Source of the DNA: Stemphylium vesicarium
Taxonomy: Eukaryota; Ascomycota; Dothideomycetes; Pleosporales; Pleosporaceae
Direction: 5' to 3'
Assembly: GCA_004380135.1 (NCBI GenBank)
Contig: QXCR01000010.1
Coordinates: 310,001-374,000, forward strand
DNA length: 64,000 nucleotides
The notes under the pieces were generated by a model. The model searched no databases and was not told the origin of the DNA. It saw only the letters and a program-made list of their open reading frames with translations. This document shows positions 1 to 9,923 of the stretch, in pieces. Both the position numbers and the translations under genes were made by a program. Position 1 is the first letter of the stretch, and every line of letters begins with the position of its first letter.

Positions 1-640
1 CTTGTTCTTCTCCGAAGACGAGGATTGCTCAGTGGAGTGTTGGGGCGCGGTGGCACCTTGTGGAGCAACACCGTATGCGGCATCGGGGCTCTGGAGTCCT
101 GGAATTGTGGCTCTATGTGTCAGCGAGAAGGCTACTGGTAATTATGATAGTGTGTTCTTACCAGCTCCGAAGCCTTGAGGTCCTCTCAGCGGCAACGGGC
201 CTTGGCCTCCTTGGGATGGGCTAGGTGCTTGTAGCCTCTTAGTCTCCTGCGGACGATCACGGGGCTGCGAGGCAACTGGTGGTCGTGAAGAAGACATCGC
301 CTCCGCATTCTGTGGTTGCGTACGGCGAGAGAACTTGAATCCTTCCCCAGTATAAACGTGACCGCCATCATAGCGCCAGGCTTGATCCGGATCGCTCCAT
401 GGAGGTGGATTTGTTGCAGGAGCTAAGGGTAAGAAATTAGTTTAGAGACTACAAATCCAGCCATCATAACTTACGTCGACGAGCCAGCTCATTACTGGGT
501 CCATGGGGGCGCATGAGCGAAGACGCATAATCGCCTTCGTTGTTTGGGAAGACGGACTCCTCTAGCTCCCAGAAACGGCTGTAACCAGTATTCTGAGGTG
601 TTTCTTCCTCCGGGCGTTGATCGTTGGTCTGGTCGGACAT
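1..640 (-). CDS. Partial hypothetical protein, Pro/Gln/Ser-rich (N-terminal part only)
   Basis: I do not recognise this protein. The start codon is read from 640 downward (protein begins MSDQTNDQRPEEE), and the gene runs off the left edge of the window. The proposed exons are 475-640, 162-422 and 1-110. The two introns, 423-474 and 111-161, have donors GTAAGT and GTAAGA and acceptors TTAG and AGAG, and both preserve the frame. The visible product, about 178 residues, is hydrophilic: an acidic N-terminus, then a segment rich in Pro, Gln and Ser, with no membrane span or signal peptide. An alternative acceptor two bases earlier in the second intron would give another frame. That frame looks less natural because the chosen one continues the Gln/Ser-rich composition. 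Confidence is moderate that it is a gene and nil on function. Confidence 0.5.
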
Positions 641-1171
641 AGTGTTATCGTTGATATATCTGTCAAGCTTGGGTAAGAGGAAAAGTCACTGCGTGAGAAG
701 AGAGGGCTCATATATACCTGGGAGCTTGAAGGGTAAGAGGTTATCGAGGGTAAGCAGGACTTTGCTATCAAGCATGTATAATCTGGAGTGAAGGAGAATT
801 GAGTGGAAAACTGTCATTCACTCGCTAAAGGCAGCTTCACCTCGTCATTCATGGCTGCATCTACGATTCACTCGTTCTTTCTTTATGGCTCATGGAGAGT
901 TTGCTCGATACTGCACATGAAGGCGGAAGGGCTGTCTCCTTGGAAAGCAAGCTGTTTTATTCGACGGTGACGAATGCTACGTGTGTCACAGGTTCTGGAT
1001 AGGTACGAGATTACATTTCATGGTCTCATTGCTAAGAGGGAGGGAACCTGAACTAGATTGCTAGTAATTCGAGTAACGCGTCGACGCGACCGGCAATGTC
1101 GCCTCAAGTCTTACGCGACGTCCTCTCCTACCATGCCTTATCACCATGTACTCGATCCCCGCTTCAACAGA
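641..1171. other. Intergenic, nothing recognised
   Basis: Between two minus-strand genes. It should hold the promoter of the left-edge gene and the 3' end of the gene starting at 1995. I see no RNA gene, repeat or convincing reading frame. Confidence 0.5.
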
Positions 1172-1995
1172 CTAGCGATACTGCTGATGATCAACAATAC
1201 TTGGCTCCCGTCCCAATGACAGATTTCCCGCGACTGGCGTCCCATAGTGGGCATAATACCCTGGTGTAGGATTGACCGGTCCGGCCTGTGGAGTAGCCTG
1301 TCGCGCATGGCCCGTAAAAGCTGTTCCAGGATAGCCAACGTAGTTTGGCTGCCGCGAAGCTTGAGCGTACTGCGGGTTCCACTGCGAGGAACTAACGCGC
1401 CCGTTTGCAAGCCCGGCCGATGTGTAGAAAGCCGAAGTAGGATACATCGGAGGCCCCATCAAGTGACCACCCACGAGCTGCGCAACGTTATGAGGAGGTG
1501 CTCCGTTCGGGCCAGAGTACATCCAGCCTGGAACGTCGCGCGTGCGGTGAGTCGGAGCTTTAGTGTTTGCTTCAAGTCGCGCGGGACATCTAGTCCCACA
1601 TAGTTTTCTGGCTGCAGATCTTCCTCATCCACTTCGCGATACTACGTACCGCCTCCAGGTCTGTCCTTGTGAATGAATCCTGCACGTGTTCTGTCTGGAT
1701 GCTCTTCCATGAGCCGAGCAAACGGCGGTGATGCGACCATCAATGCCAATTTTGGCATGATCACGTCAACGTTCGTGCCAGTTTGGGGATCCAAAGTCTC
1801 GATCTTAATGCTGATATGCGGCGCCAGCTCAGCGCGAGCAGAGACGGACCAGTAGCACAAGAGGTAGGAATTCGAAAGCTTGGAGATGTCGGCGAGGACT
1901 TTAGAGGCTTGGGCGCTAGGGGAAAGCGAGTCGACATAGCCGCTCTTTTGCATTTGGCGGCTGCGGAAGTTGTTGCGCTTCATATTCGATGACAT
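1172..1995 (-). CDS. Hypothetical protein with BTB-like core and Pro/Gly/Tyr-rich tail
   Basis: Proposed exons are 1650-1995 and 1172-1569. The 80-nt intron has a GTACGT donor and a weak AAG acceptor; without it the first exon meets a TAG at once. The product would be about 247 residues. Residues 50-105 read SAR-EL, a beta-rich stretch, then PKLALMVAS..F. The same order and spacing occur in the gene at 2994-3701, so the two look like diverged paralogues. The pattern resembles the start of a fungal BTB/POZ fold, but this is inference. The second exon is unlike the neighbour: a low-complexity tail rich in Pro, Gly, Tyr, Asn and Gln. No signal peptide is seen. The start at 1995 was chosen because it leads directly into the conserved core. 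The tail's join to the core is the least certain point. Confidence 0.5.
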
Positions 1996-2993
1996 GCTTG
2001 TGGATTTTGAAGTTTGAGGTTAGGTCCTCGGGATAGAAGGCGAGAAGGTAACCTTTCGATAGTGGTTGAATATCGAGTTGAGTCGATGGTAAGCCAAAAC
2101 AACGGAGGAGAATTGGAGGGGGTTCTTTTGACCCCTCGGGAGGGAGGGAGTCCCAGTAGTGAATGCCATCGCATGACCCCCGTCGCGGGCGCACAGGTCA
2201 AGCAGACGCTCGGAACAATCGGTCACTGCTATCGCTCGAGTGACGTAGGTACTAAGTGACATACTTTGCGAGTCAGGGCTATTTCACTCAAGGCAAGCTA
2301 AAGTCTTTCGTGTCTGGTAAATTCGTTCTTGGGATAAGAAGATGTATCTGGCAGCGGGAAAATAGAAGAATAAGGGACAGTTCAGATGAGCTGTCAGAAT
2401 AAGAAATGCAATGATGGAGACGCCGTGCCAAGGATGCAACCTGATCTCAACCATGGTACTGAGGAGAGTAAAAGGGTTCTTCGCTAGATGTGTGACTACG
2501 CTCACGATAGGGTCATACCTTTTTATAAGACATTCTGAGCAATATCCGCATACACGCGGATGTGTGATACAGCCTTAATGCCAGAATTTACGGACCGTTG
2601 GCAATCGACAATCAATTGCCTCGATTTCGAAGCTCTTGCTAGCAATCCAGAAATGCGGTGAATATACAATGTCAACCGCACTGCATGGCTGTTTCCGACA
2701 GCCGCAGTGGATGGCATACCACACCCTTGTGTGACGTTTTACTTACACAATGTGGCTATCTGTTGCGCCTGTGAAGATGGCTTACCAGGAAGTTACCAGC
2801 GCACTATTCCTGTAGTATACTAACTGTGTACTCACAATCGAAAGTCCCCTGTTCTATATATCTACTTCTTTCCCGACCTTTCCACGATTTATCACACGCA
2901 CACAAACAAACCAGTCTCACTACTTTGACTTTCATACACTCAGACACCAAACTGACCAACATATATCAACACTCCCCCAGAATCTCTGCCAAC
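1996..2993. other. Intergenic between divergent paralogous genes
   Basis: About 1 kb between the divergent starts at 1995 and 2994. A TATA-like stretch and pyrimidine-rich DNA lie about 100-130 bp upstream of the 2994 start. No RNA gene or repeat was recognised. Open frames here lack ATG starts and look like leader sequence. Confidence 0.5.
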
Positions 2994-3701
2994 ATGGATA
3001 GTTCCAACGTCAACCCCCTTAGCTACAATGCTTCACTCGACCACCGCATCCAAATCCAAAACACCATCGCTACCATGAACCAAGTCCGCGATGGACAAGA
3101 CATCCGCACTTACTCGGCCTCCGCTCGCAAAGAGCTTCTCTCGGCCGATACCATTGATATTATGAAGAAAAATGGCAAGGATATCATTAGCGTGGTACCC
3201 AAGCTGGCTTTGGTTGTTGTCTCCTCCCAGTTCCGCGACTACTTGTCGAAGAACCCTGAAGTGACTTCCATCAAGATTACCCAAGATTTAGTCGACGATA
3301 AGGCTGTCGGAATGCTCATGGGATGGGTGAAGGCCATCATTCGCTCCTCCGGTAAGCGCTTTGGAGTCAGCCTTCCTACAGGCACGCCTGAGGAGAAGGC
3401 CGTGTCCATCATCCGTATTCGCCATGCTGCGCACGCTCTAGGCATGGAACAATATGTCACCCACTTCATCCGCGAGTATAAGGCTGATCTATGCCAGCGC
3501 ACGCCCCCGCCTGATGAGGTTGCGACTATGGAGTGCCTGGCACTAAAGGAAAAGGACGATCGCCTTGATGCCTTGGGTGAACGTCTTTGGTATCTTCGCC
3601 GTACCGGAAAGTTCACCCGCGAACAGCTGCCTAGGGTTCAGGCAGTTCTCGATCGTCATCCTAAGGTTAAGCGCGCCTCTTTTGTTACTACGTATCAGTA
3701 G
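2994..3701 (+). CDS. BTB-like hypothetical protein
   Basis: Single-exon gene of 235 residues beginning MDSSNVNPLSYN. The frame is open further upstream (from 2826) but only with non-ATG codons and with leader-like composition. The ATG at 2994 has an A-rich context and is the likely start. Residues 43-80 carry SARKEL and then PKLALVVVSSQF, shared with the minus-strand gene at 1172-1995. The C-terminal half is alpha-helical in character and rich in Arg/Lys, with RIRHAAHALGMEQYV and a PPPDEV linker. This layout (beta strand, hydrophobic helix, later helices) resembles the many fungal proteins with degenerate BTB/POZ folds, but no diagnostic motif proves it. No signal peptide or membrane segment. 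Coding quality is high; function is unknown. Confidence 0.75.
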   Translation: MDSSNVNPLSYNASLDHRIQIQNTIATMNQVRDGQDIRTYSASARKELLSADTIDIMKKNGKDIISVVPKLALVVVSSQFRDYLSKNPEVTSIKITQDLVDDKAVGMLMGWVKAIIRSSGKRFGVSLPTGTPEEKAVSIIRIRHAAHALGMEQYVTHFIREYKADLCQRTPPPDEVATMECLALKEKDDRLDALGERLWYLRRTGKFTREQLPRVQAVLDRHPKVKRASFVTTYQ

Positions 3702-5407
3702 GATCTAATTCCCCTTTCAAGCGCTCTGGGGACGAAGAGTGTGGGTCTGGACGAGACATATGTGCGAGAGGGTATCCTGCTGCATATTACTGCAGCTCGT
3801 TCAAACCGCATTGACCAGACGTCAGCGTTTCCTTATCTCATTATGTTTAGACTTTACTGTGGTGCTATTTATATGGAGCAAGTTCTAGGTTCGATCAATG
3901 CAACTTACAAGCTTAAGCCCAACCTGAATTCATCGCGTTCTGAGATGATCTGTTTTGACATACCACCGATGTGGTGATGTGTCGTTGTAAAGTTAGGCAT
4001 TCAGAAAGTGAATTAGTTCGCGTGGACCATGACGTCATTTGGCAACCATCGCGAGGTAGCCTCCGCACAGCTTCCACACTGCCTCTCCATCTCAACCCAC
4101 ACCAGCTTGACGTTGCAAGCAGGATCTGTCTCTAGAGTAAATATGCTACTCCCACATGCCTGCATCCTCCGCCGCGCAAACTTTGCACTATCTTTAACCG
4201 CCTGAAACCGCTTTCTGAGTCCTGTGTCAGAACAATGATTCGCGCCGAATGCTGCATCCCAAACAGCAGAAAAGTCTGTCCCATCTCACGAGTGACAAAT
4301 TTAGGCGCCACATTCGGGCACCCTGCAAAGATTAGATGCGGCGCATAACCTTTTCACTTTGTTTGAGCACCGTTTCCCACGAAGTGCCGAGAATGCTTAC
4401 GGCCACATCACCATTCTAAGAGCCACTCCAGATTCTGAGGCGGAAAGCAGTCTGTCGCTAACCCATCGTACTCTAATTTTGTAGCGGGGTAGTCATGATA
4501 TCGCCGACACAAGCTAGACAGCCCCATCATGACAAGCAGCTAAATAGAGTTCGAAACTGTTTCCCCTCGGCAACTAACAACAGATCATGTGACGATAACT
4601 TTACTTTCGCACACGGGTAATATCCAGATGCGTTCGCGCATAGTCGATAGGACACCCTCCATTCTGCGCGCCTTTAATCCAATGTCGCGAGCGCTCTACG
4701 ATAGCACATCATGTGAGCTATCTTAACACCATTTTGCCTCCGGATGGCAATGCTTTGTTTCCACCATTCGCGTCAAGTGCTGATGCACGGCATTCGCGTC
4801 AACCACAAATCAGCGATCTAGTGTTTCGATGCCCATCACACAGTCACGCACGACGCCTTGCCAGGATTTGATCGCCGTGGACAACACTGAATATATCCCC
4901 AACCCTATTCCAACGGCACCAAGTAATCGCTTGCGAACGGCCCACAGGGATGGGTGGTCGTCGATGATCAAGCCGTCACCCCTTTAATTTAATTGGTGCA
5001 CATCCGCCCGCCCCGACGTTCTCGCACCTCTCCACATTTACGCCGCATTTCGTTTATGAGGCGGCGCGGTAGCGTTCGCTATTGATTCGCGGAAACACAC
5101 TCTCAAACGGCGTGTACCTTGCAGACGGGTTGTGGAGTTGACGATGCAACCAGTCGTGATCAATCTCGGATCAGGAACCAGGATGCGGGGTACCACTCGC
5201 AGGATCTAAGTCTCTGTAGCGGGGGCTGGTCCAAATGAGCAACGTACTCAAAGGATTGCGGCGTGGAAAGTCGTTTGGGCTATTCTTGCCGCTCTAGATA
5301 AAAGAGGGAGCGTTGTGCTGCTGAAGATCCGCTGTTGATCGACCTCCGACCATTACCCCAGGCACACCGCGTGTAATCCTGCAAGCAACACCAGTTCGGT
5401 TCTTCGC
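3702..5407. other. Intergenic, 1.7 kb, no gene recognised
   Basis: No reading frame with credible coding character and no tRNA or rRNA. A short motif (attcgcgtcaa) occurs twice, near 4769 and 4791. The stretch may include the promoter of the membrane protein at 5408. Its base composition does not look strongly AT-shifted by eye. Confidence 0.5.
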
Positions 5408-6442
5408 ATGTCTGCCGAGCTAGCAGTTCGGAGCGAGGGCATGGGCAAGAGCCCGACTCTGCCATACAACACCGCTCTCCTCGTTATCGTGTTCCTCGCT
5501 CTCGCCGCGTCCCACGCACTCGAAGTCTTCATCAAGATATTTCGCCGGTTCCAATCTTATCGAGGCGTGTACTTTTACTCGCTCATCGCGGCATCGGTCG
5601 GTATCATTATCCACGCGCTCGGCTACTTCATCCGCAACTATGGCATCTCAGACTCGGCGCCATTGGAGATCACAATGGCATGTGGTGGTGGAATGTTGAT
5701 GATAACTGGGCAGTCCATAGTACTATGGTCTCGCCTCCATCTTATCAGTCCCGGAAAGCGAGATCGATGGCTACTCTACATGATCATAGCGGACTGTGTC
5801 ATCGTGCAAGGTGGCGCAACGGCACTTTTCGCTGGCTCAAACTCTACGAACCCTGGACCATGGCTAAAGATCTACGCAAAATGGGAGATCTTCCAAGTGA
5901 CTTGGTTTGTCTTCCAGGAATGCGTCATCAGCGGCCTGTACATCTATCGCACGTTCGTCCTTATGCGCAGCGCGGCAATCTTCAGAGGTCCCGATGCGAA
6001 GCGACTCTTCAACCATCTTGTACTCGTCAATGTGGTCATCATCGCGCTCGACGTAACGATCCTAGCTTTCCAGTACGCAGGCCTATACGAGATACAAACG
6101 AGTTGGAAGACACTTGCATATGCCATCAAGCTGAAGCTCGAGTTCGACATCCTCAACCGGCTCGTTGACTTTACCAAGCAGGGGTTCAAAGCGCCCTCGG
6201 GGTCTCGCCATTTGTCTGGAACCGGTAGTTGGCGGGCAACGACACGGACTGACGAAGAAATCAATGTGCGTGGCTCCAGGTTCGGCAACTCTACCTATGC
6301 GCGCATGGAAGAAGACAGTTCAGTGGAGCTCGCAATGAAGAACGTCGTGAAGACAACAGAGTTCCAGGTCAGCGTCGATCAAGACGCTATCAGTCAAAGC
6401 AGCACAAGAGAGCTGCGAGAAAGGAATAATACTTTGGGTTGA
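5408..6442 (+). CDS. DUF7703-like integral membrane protein
   Basis: Single-exon gene of 344 residues. Hydrophobic segments at about 24-40, 56-76, 88-108, 121-140, 160-180 and 198-222, with a weaker one near 235-250, predict six or seven membrane helices with short loops. The soluble C-terminal tail of about 90 residues is rich in Ser, Thr, Arg and Glu. The signature YAIKLKLEFDILNRLV near the end of the last membrane segment is what I associate with the fungal DUF7703 family of seven-helix proteins, whose biochemical function is unknown. The assignment rests on recall of that motif and the topology. It lies about 30 bp from the start of an open but broken ankyrin-type frame on the same strand. 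Nothing in the frame is damaged. Plasma-membrane or endomembrane location is inference. Confidence 0.75.
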   Translation: MSAELAVRSEGMGKSPTLPYNTALLVIVFLALAASHALEVFIKIFRRFQSYRGVYFYSLIAASVGIIIHALGYFIRNYGISDSAPLEITMACGGGMLMITGQSIVLWSRLHLISPGKRDRWLLYMIIADCVIVQGGATALFAGSNSTNPGPWLKIYAKWEIFQVTWFVFQECVISGLYIYRTFVLMRSAAIFRGPDAKRLFNHLVLVNVVIIALDVTILAFQYAGLYEIQTSWKTLAYAIKLKLEFDILNRLVDFTKQGFKAPSGSRHLSGTGSWRATTRTDEEINVRGSRFGNSTYARMEEDSSVELAMKNVVKTTEFQVSVDQDAISQSSTRELRERNNTLG

Positions 6443-6473
6443 AGGTCAGAGCTGGTAGTATAATAATGAATAG

Positions 6474-7637
6474 AACGTCAACTTGCTGATTTGCCACACA
6501 CACCCTCACCCCGTTGCGTCTTTTCCAAGCCAACGCTGCGACCCCCAGGTCCCCGCCAAGATCCAAAAGATAGATAATCACCTCAAGGAAAAGCTTGAGA
6601 AAGGCGGATACAAGCATCAAAATGTTCTCATGAATATTTGTGGCGGATTCTCTCAAGCCCTGAATCGCCTCGATCGTACACTTTGGGACCCTCTTGCACC
6701 CGTTGCTTCCACTGTGGCCGATGATGGATTTCATCCCATGCGTCTTGGGAACCAACTTTTGTTAGATGGAGATCTTACCCACTGTGACAAAATCATCGCA
6801 GCAATGAGCGTACAAGCTTACAATCTTATCGAGGACCTTCTGACTGAGGTGTCTGATCGGCCCTCAAGCCATCCGCTTCGGCCTCCAATGGCTGTCGCGG
6901 TCGGGCTCAATGATCTAAAGGCGATTAGAATACTCATGGATTGCCTGAAACTCAGCAGGTCCAAGCGATACCGGAAGCGAGAGGCTTCTTCATTCGGCTC
7001 TATGTTGGCGATACCACCCGCGATCGAAGTAGCTCTCGACCTCGACCGCCATACGCTACTTTCGAGCTTACTGAACGATCTCAATTCCTTCACCAAATCT
7101 TTCAGTCAGACACAATAACGTGATTGGATTCGGCAAGCGGTACTTGAGGGAAAGATCGAGTGTCTACAAGCCCTCGTTAGTCAAGTACCGGCGAAGAATC
7201 CCTTCAGAGTCACCGTCGACACTATCGAAAAGGTCTGCAAATCCGGAAATGCAGCAATGATGACTGTGATCCTCGAAAACGGGTGCATGCCGATTGATAG
7301 CAATGCGACTTCAAAATCCCTGCTTGCTATTGCGATTCGTCACGGCTATACGGCGGTCGTTGGCGCGGTTCTGGATGCCGGAGCAGACATCGACATATCC
7401 ATGATCGCCAACCACATCGTTGGGATGAATTATATCACGCTATTGGGGTACGCTATTCATCTCAGGAAATATGGCGCAGTATCTTACCTGGTGGAGCGCG
7501 GGGCGAAGGTTCGGCGCATCAACCGGGAAGCGCTCCCACCAAAGATGCGCAGCGTCTTCGACGAAGCAGTAAGGAAGCGCGGAGCTGATCTCTCAGCTGC
7601 CCTTGATAGTATTCTTAGCCGGTTGTCCAGACCTTAG
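6474..7637 (+). pseudogene. Ankyrin-type repeat protein gene, interrupted by an in-frame TAA
   Basis: One frame is open from 6474 to 7637 except for a TAA at 7116-7118. Coding character continues on both sides in the same frame, so this reads as one gene with a nonsense lesion. No GT-AG pair around the stop gives a plausible intron. The upstream part has helix-pair units (for example HCDKIIAAMSV and PMAVAVGLNDLKAI). The downstream part has ankyrin-like units with LLAIAIRHGYTAVV and LLGYAIHLRKYGAVSYLV. The first ATG in frame is at 6630, yet coding-like sequence begins earlier, so the 5' end is missing or in an unseen exon. The whole aligns by eye with the broken gene at 17293-18583. The stop could arise from CAA by one C-to-T change. 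A sequencing error remains possible. Confidence 0.6.
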
Positions 7638-8682
7638 CTGGCGTGTGGGTAAGGAAAGATGGTTTGGCTCTGTATTTCGGGAACAGGCTATGGTGTCAGT
7701 CGGAGCTCCGGTGAGGAGCCGGGAAGCTTCCGGTCTGTACAGCTGATTGCTGTTTGCTTCATTGTTCCATCCCATCTTTGTTCTATCTGCCTTTGTTCAT
7801 CTGTTTGCTCTTAACCGGCAACCCTCATATAGGCTGCCGCTCGCGATAGATAGACCAATGGACATGATTCATCCCAAGCGATTCCGCTTGACATATGGAG
7901 AAGACGGCGAACGCAACACTCGCGGAAACACATGCCTTTCTTAGCCATGTCTTCCTGTTTGTTTCGAGCGCAAGCTAGACTGGATCTAGCGGCCGTATAT
8001 TTTCTGCACTGCGGCAACCTCTTTAGCCTTTGTTTACACTTGAGGTAGATGGTCTTCTCTTTGGACAGATATACCACGGTAGATAGCGTCAATTTATGGG
8101 ACATTTGCAGAAAACCTTGATCTTCAAATGCCATCGTTGGCGGTTCTTCGATATGGACGGTCCCGGGCAAGCAAGCAGTAACAATTATATTTGGGAAGCT
8201 CACGTCTGTTCTATTTGTCTGTTATCTACGTGAGTGGGTCAAACACTATGGTGGTAAAATTCAGGTCCAAAAGGTCGTTAGCAGGTACTTCGGGCTTTAG
8301 ACACCCGCCCTCTTACCTAGCCGCTGTCAGGACGCAGCCCTGCACCACTACGCCATGCAACCAAAAAGGTACGTATAATTAGTGAACTACTAATTATAGT
8401 GCAGGATAGTATATATCGTCATCTGGCCTTATACAACCTGACAGCCGCCTTTTTGCGCAGACCTGAGATGATTACTACTCACTAAATTAACAGAATTATG
8501 GCATGTAGACACCTAGGTAAGTCTAAATTAAAGTTTTTTCCGAATATCTCCCGAACTCCCGAGGTCGCAATGTGTAGTCGCAGTTACGAGGGCCAGCTTG
8601 GCGAGGAGGCTGCGGGGTGCGGCCCCTTGACCGGGTCAGGGTCGCATGGACAGATGTCATAATGTCTCGAAACATTCATGGT
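7638..8682. other. Intergenic, partly AT-rich
   Basis: No supported gene. A minus-strand frame at 7811-8203 has no good start and an odd Cys-rich composition. Around 8385-8420 short inverted TA-rich words (taattagtgaactactaatta) form a small palindrome. The stretch leads into the repeat-rich region. Confidence 0.45.
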
Positions 8683-8740
8683 GTTCTCCGTGCACAGTTA
8701 CTACTAGTTAGCTAATGTTTACCTAATGGTGTTACTGCAG
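8683..8740 (+). repeat. 58-bp direct repeat, copy A
   Basis: Starts gttctccgtgcacag, continues with ttactactagttagct and ends tgttactgcag. It matches 15273-15331 in the same orientation, apart from short indels (a cctaa block present at different places) and a few substitutions. The flanks differ, so each copy is probably a fragment of a dispersed repeat. I could not assign it to an element class. Confidence 0.75.
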
Positions 8741-9923
8741 TCTGGTAGAGGCGGCCAGGTGCATGCCCGACTGGACCATACCTCCCTATACTACTGCTGG
8801 CTCACCGGAGTTAAGTAACGATTGGGTAGCGCGGCAAGGCAGACCCATAACCGCATCCTACATAGAAGAGCCGATGCGTTTGAAGCCGCGTACTCATGAA
8901 GGTCTCCCGAATAGGACTTTCAGGCATCTTCAAGGGAGCAAGGTCGCAAAAGTAGTCAAAACAAGCTCGGCTTGCGAAGCTTGGAAAGCTTAAACGAAAT
9001 AGGCTAGTCCAGGCTGACGACACCCTTCCCGGCGAGGGAAGGCGGCTGGGATGTCCCTAGTCCTGTTGCAGGCAAGCTGTGATTGGGCATCCCAAATAAG
9101 CGCAGAGTGAGCCGAGCGAACTACACGTGTGCTCCGCCGCATCTTTGGTGGCATTACAGCCATACTCGACTAAGATTTCTTTTAAGCTCTTTCGCTGACA
9201 ATAGCGTTCCTTGGACATGCCACCATACACTCGACAGACAAAGTCCCTGCCCGACCCCCGACGGTAGTCTGCACGTCCCGAATTGCGTGAACTGCGCCAT
9301 TAAGGCCCTGCATGGTGGCTCACGCCAGGGGTCTGATCTAGGGGCCAAGTACCGATATAGCGCTAGAACCTTCTAAACAAGATTGTGGAGATCAATACTC
9401 CGTACAGAGCCGCCGCATTCACATACCCTTGTACGCGCTCAATCGGCTGGAGAGCCAGGCTGCTTATGTGGCTGCGCGGACTCAGAGCCTGCTTCCTCGA
9501 ATAGAAACTCTTTCTCAACCGGCATAACCCATCGCCCTGTGTGGGGAAAAACTCAATATGCCGAATACAACTAATAAGAGCGCGAAGATAGCAGTTGTTC
9601 CGACATGAGGCCGTGTCTCAAAGCTGTTTATGGCACACCGGGCTTTTCAGTATACAGGGTGGGGCGTTAATTACCATGTTTAGGCCTTCCTTCGCTGTGC
9701 ACGCGACACCCACGGCCCTGATGAGTTGGGACGTTGCCAAGGAAGCTCGTTTTGCAGAGTCAGCGCTGTCTCGCAGTGAATGCGTTCTTTTCTCCCTTTA
9801 CCTACTCCAATTGTCTCGCGAGTACCATTCTATGCCCTTTGCCTTTCCTCTTCAGCGCTGCTGTTTGCGCAATTCCGGCGCTCTGTACTATCGACACTTC
9901 ACGGCCGCTTTTGACTTGATGTC
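8741..9923. other. Intergenic, no gene recognised
   Basis: No credible coding frame. Around 8774-8830 a few words recall 5S rRNA (gaccata, then gttaag), but the spacing is too short and the rest does not match. The last few hundred bases should contain the promoter and leader of the sulfatase-like gene at 9924. Confidence 0.45.

Noticed and set aside
2826..2993. N-terminal extension of the BTB-like gene at 2994
   Set aside because: It begins with GTG and reads like 5' leader; the ATG at 2994 is in a better context and matches the paralogue's length better.
7811..8203. 130-residue minus-strand frame
   Set aside because: It starts with GTG, has an irregular Cys/Lys-rich composition and lies in a spacer with no conserved motif.
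8774..8830. Words resembling 5S rRNA (gaccata followed by gttaag)
   Set aside because: The distance between the words is about 10 nt too short, and the rest of the 5S consensus and a T-run terminator are missing.
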